Source: Methanoculleus chikugoensis
GTDB taxonomy: Archaea; Halobacteriota; Methanomicrobia; Methanomicrobiales; Methanoculleaceae
Assembly (NCBI RefSeq): GCF_900095385.1
Contig: NZ_FMID01000045.1
Location: 1 to 42,508 of the forward strand
Length of the DNA: 42,508 nt
Direction: 5' to 3'
Shown here: piece after piece, positions 40,738 to 42,508 of the stretch
Layout of the letters: every line of letters begins with the position of its first letter
Numbering within the stretch: position 1 is the first letter of the stretch
The notes under the pieces: generated by a model
Told to the model about the DNA's origin: nothing
What the model saw: only the letters and a program-made list of their open reading frames with translations
The model's database searches: none
Made by a program: the position numbers and the translations under genes

Positions 40738-41946
40738 TTACAGAGACGAAATCCGGGTTTTTCTGAGAAACGCCAGATGCTCGCTGATTCGCTCCGGGAT
40801 CGTGCGGAGGTCTTCTGCCATAACAGCCTCATGCCACTCCTCCCGGCACGAGCAGTCCAGGCCGTCGAACTCCGCCGTGTCGAAACGGGAGTTGTAGCGC
40901 TGGATAGCTTCGGTGATCCCGGCATCGCACTCCCCGCAGTTCCGGGCCCAGTCGAGCGACTCGACCGAGTAGTTCCAGGGGCTGACGTAGACGTGGGCAC
41001 GGTCCCCGAACCGCTCCCGGCACTGCTGCAGGAGTTCGACGATCGTCCAGAGCCACGGCGGGCGGTAGAGGTCGTTCTTCCAGAGTTCGTGGACGACGGT
41101 GTTCTTCTCGACCGTCGTCACCTCGAGGTCGAGGTAGTCGATCCCGCGGGAGATGCAGTAGGAGATGGTCCGCAGGATGTCGTCTATCGCTTCCCCTTCG
41201 GTGAGGAACGGTGGTTTTACCAGGAGGAGCGGTTTTGTCAGCACGCCCATTCCCCGCATCCTCGAATGGAAGAGATCGAAGTTGTTGGCCGAGAACCCCT
41301 TGTTGATGCAGAGGTTCATCACCTGGGCGCTTGCAGACTCGAACCCGAACGCCACCTCGAGCTGCCGCCCGTTTAAGGCTTTCTTCATCTTTGCCACGTG
41401 CTCGTCGGGGGAATAATCGATCCTCGACTCGACGACCACCTTCTTGATGGTTCGATAGCCGTCGATATACGAGCAGATCTTCTCGATGGCGGCAACCGGC
41501 ATCTCGCGTTCGTTAAAGATATTGCCGTCGTTGTAGATCGAGACGATCGGGTAATCACCGAGATCGACGGCATCCATCACGTGTTCGAACTGCGCAATGT
41601 ATTCGTCAGCCGATACCTCCCTGCCCCGGGAGGTTGCACAGTAAAAACCGCACATGGTGCACCCCCCCGTCTTCTCGACCCACTCGCACCCCGTTGACCG
41701 GAGGAAGATGATCAGCCGCCGGATGGGCTGATCGTCGAGATGTCCAATCCGCTCCTCCCATCCGATGGGAACCGTAAAATCGAGGTCTTGCGGAGCGTTT
41801 CCATTCCGTTTGCGCAGCCCGCCGGCCAGTGCCCGGATCTCGTTTAAAATATCATTCTCCGATGAGTGACCCGTGAAGGTCTCTGCACTGCTACTGCTAT
41901 CAGGTACGGCCCTATCTAGAATAATTATCCCCCCTGTTCCGGGCAT
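40738..41946 (-). CDS. Radical SAM enzyme, RaSEA/Elp3-like (probable archaeosine synthesis)
   Basis: A 402-residue radical SAM protein. The cluster-binding cysteines are in LRSTGCEWVEKTGGCTMCGFYC (spacing C-x8-C-x2-C), an unusual form found in Elp3-related and archaeosine radical SAM proteins rather than the common CxxxCxxC. Further parts are VSIYNDGNIFNEREMP, the SAM-binding VVVESRIDYSP and VAFGFESASAQVMNLCINKGFS. This fits RaSEA, which completes archaeosine at position 15 of archaeal tRNA after ArcS attaches lysine. The partner ArcS is not next to it in this window. A start ATG at 41946 with AGGTG before it gives an N-terminal extension of about 40 residues before the conserved part; no later start fits. 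RaSEA is the best guess, other Elp3-like roles remain possible. Confidence 0.7.
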   Translation of the reverse strand: MPGTGGIIILDRAVPDSSSSAETFTGHSSENDILNEIRALAGGLRKRNGNAPQDLDFTVPIGWEERIGHLDDQPIRRLIIFLRSTGCEWVEKTGGCTMCGFYCATSRGREVSADEYIAQFEHVMDAVDLGDYPIVSIYNDGNIFNEREMPVAAIEKICSYIDGYRTIKKVVVESRIDYSPDEHVAKMKKALNGRQLEVAFGFESASAQVMNLCINKGFSANNFDLFHSRMRGMGVLTKPLLLVKPPFLTEGEAIDDILRTISYCISRGIDYLDLEVTTVEKNTVVHELWKNDLYRPPWLWTIVELLQQCRERFGDRAHVYVSPWNYSVESLDWARNCGECDAGITEAIQRYNSRFDTAEFDGLDCSCREEWHEAVMAEDLRTIPERISEHLAFLRKTRISSL

Positions 41947-42369
41947 GCACCTTCAATACCGAAGGCGCACGTTCCCGGTGACTGTCGCCTTATCTTACCA
42001 AGACATACCCCTGATAGGCTTTCGCATATTTATAGTTTATCCAATTAGCCAGATTACCGGGTCATGTTTCCGAAAAGGTATTCTTTGACGGGAAATCCGG
42101 GAAATCAGGCAGTCTGTTGAGAAGAACCGGATCCGGACGCCCGTCGTATTTCCCCCGGATGGCGATCCGTTCGTCCATAGAACCCTGATCCCGAATGGGA
42201 GAGATGACAGCATACCAATTTTTATATACGTTGTTTGGGGGTATACTATCCCGATGCGCCGGTGGAGAGCCGTCCAGGCGGATCGCCCGGAGAACAGTCA
42301 TAAAGAGCCCGGTGAAGACTGGAAAGCAGCGGGGAGAAGAGGCGGGACGACCGTGCGTTTTCGGTACAT
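41947..42369. other. Intergenic region with two promoters
   Basis: No established gene is seen here. On the minus strand CTATAAATATG (42025-42036) could drive the RaSEA-like gene with a leader of about 55 bases. On the plus strand TTTATATAC (42221-42229) points to a transcript starting near 42253, and a short frame begins there at 42254 (44 codons, MRRWRAVQADRPENS...), ending in ATGA at 42385-42388, where the next frame starts. That short frame is not conserved to my knowledge and may just be leader sequence. Confidence 0.45.
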
Positions 42370-42405
42370 ATGGCAGAAGAACGCATGAGATGGGGAACAA
42401 CGAGT

Positions 42406-42508
42406 ATGATTCGTCTGGGAGAGAGAATCTGCGGCAGGGAATCGTTCACTACAAAGGCTCTCGGGCTTCTCCCGGCCTACAGCGTCTATCGAAAGACCTA
42501 CGCCTTAC
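42406..42508 (+). CDS. Start of an unidentified gene (partial, runs off the right edge)
   Basis: The frame is open to the end of the window and begins MIRLGERICGRESFTTKALG. I do not recognise it from the 34 visible residues. Possible starts in the same frame are 42370, 42385 and 42406; the last has TGGGGA about ten bases upstream and is my preferred choice. Base composition resembles the surrounding genes, and a TATA box (42221-42229) lies in the correct direction, about 180 bases upstream. Only the existence of a gene is suggested, not its role. Confidence 0.45.
   Translation, partial: MIRLGERICGRESFTTKALGLLPAYSVYRKTYAL

Overview
The window looks like chromosomal DNA from a methanogenic archaeon of the Methanomicrobiales, most probably a Methanoculleus-like species. 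That is an inference. It rests on high-GC genes with archaeal TATA boxes, several apparently leaderless starts, a RibL-type FAD synthase, a DUF61/UPF0216 protein, a UPF0210-ACT pair, a dihydropteroate-synthase-like protein of the archaeal type, a RaSEA-like radical SAM enzyme, and the two-copper-ligand cupredoxin/fasciclin style of surface protein. No rRNA or tRNA gene and no CRISPR array was seen.

Layout. Positions 1-2400 form an accessory stretch: the AT-rich tail of a radical SAM/SPASM protein, an Imm-5-like protein, and a class II Fic protein with four phased 24-bp palindromes directly upstream. Positions 2600-6900 carry an ACT/UPF0210 pair, an iron-sulfur flavoprotein, a DUF523-DUF1722 protein and a methyltransferase. 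Positions 7036-11298 are a phosphate-uptake operon (pstS, a fused pstC-pstA, pstB, phoU). An RNB-type exoribonuclease follows, then a duplicated small membrane protein, the decayed tail of an IS200/IS605 TnpB with its right-end hairpin, a MscS channel, a LUD protein, a Cache lipoprotein, a glutamine synthetase and a secreted M28 peptidase.

Positions 19.7-25.3 kb are mostly housekeeping or hypothetical genes: DUF61, a MerR-like regulator, a YgjP-type metallopeptidase, a PAS-GAF-PAS sensor, a COG2426-type membrane protein, RibL and a JAMM protein. At 25.4-27.3 kb there is an AT-rich island with one unrecognised gene that carries an RX4H HEPN-like motif, next to a GC-rich dispersed repeat. Then come a cupredoxin-fasciclin surface protein, a DHPS-like protein, a PHP-domain protein and TruA.

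Positions 31.9-40.2 kb are a co-directional surface-glycan cluster: GT2, WecB, WecC, GT4, an alpha-toroid-like protein and a two-domain oxidoreductase. WecB and WecC would turn UDP-GlcNAc into UDP-ManNAcA, and the glycosyltransferases would use activated sugars of this kind. Two more copies of the GC-rich repeat lie behind the cluster, followed by the RaSEA-like gene on the opposite strand and the beginning of an unidentified gene at the right edge.

The parts most worth following up are the Fic palindrome array, the AT-rich HEPN-like gene, the three-copy GC-rich repeat, the TnpB/omega-RNA remnant, and the cupredoxin that has lost a canonical copper ligand.
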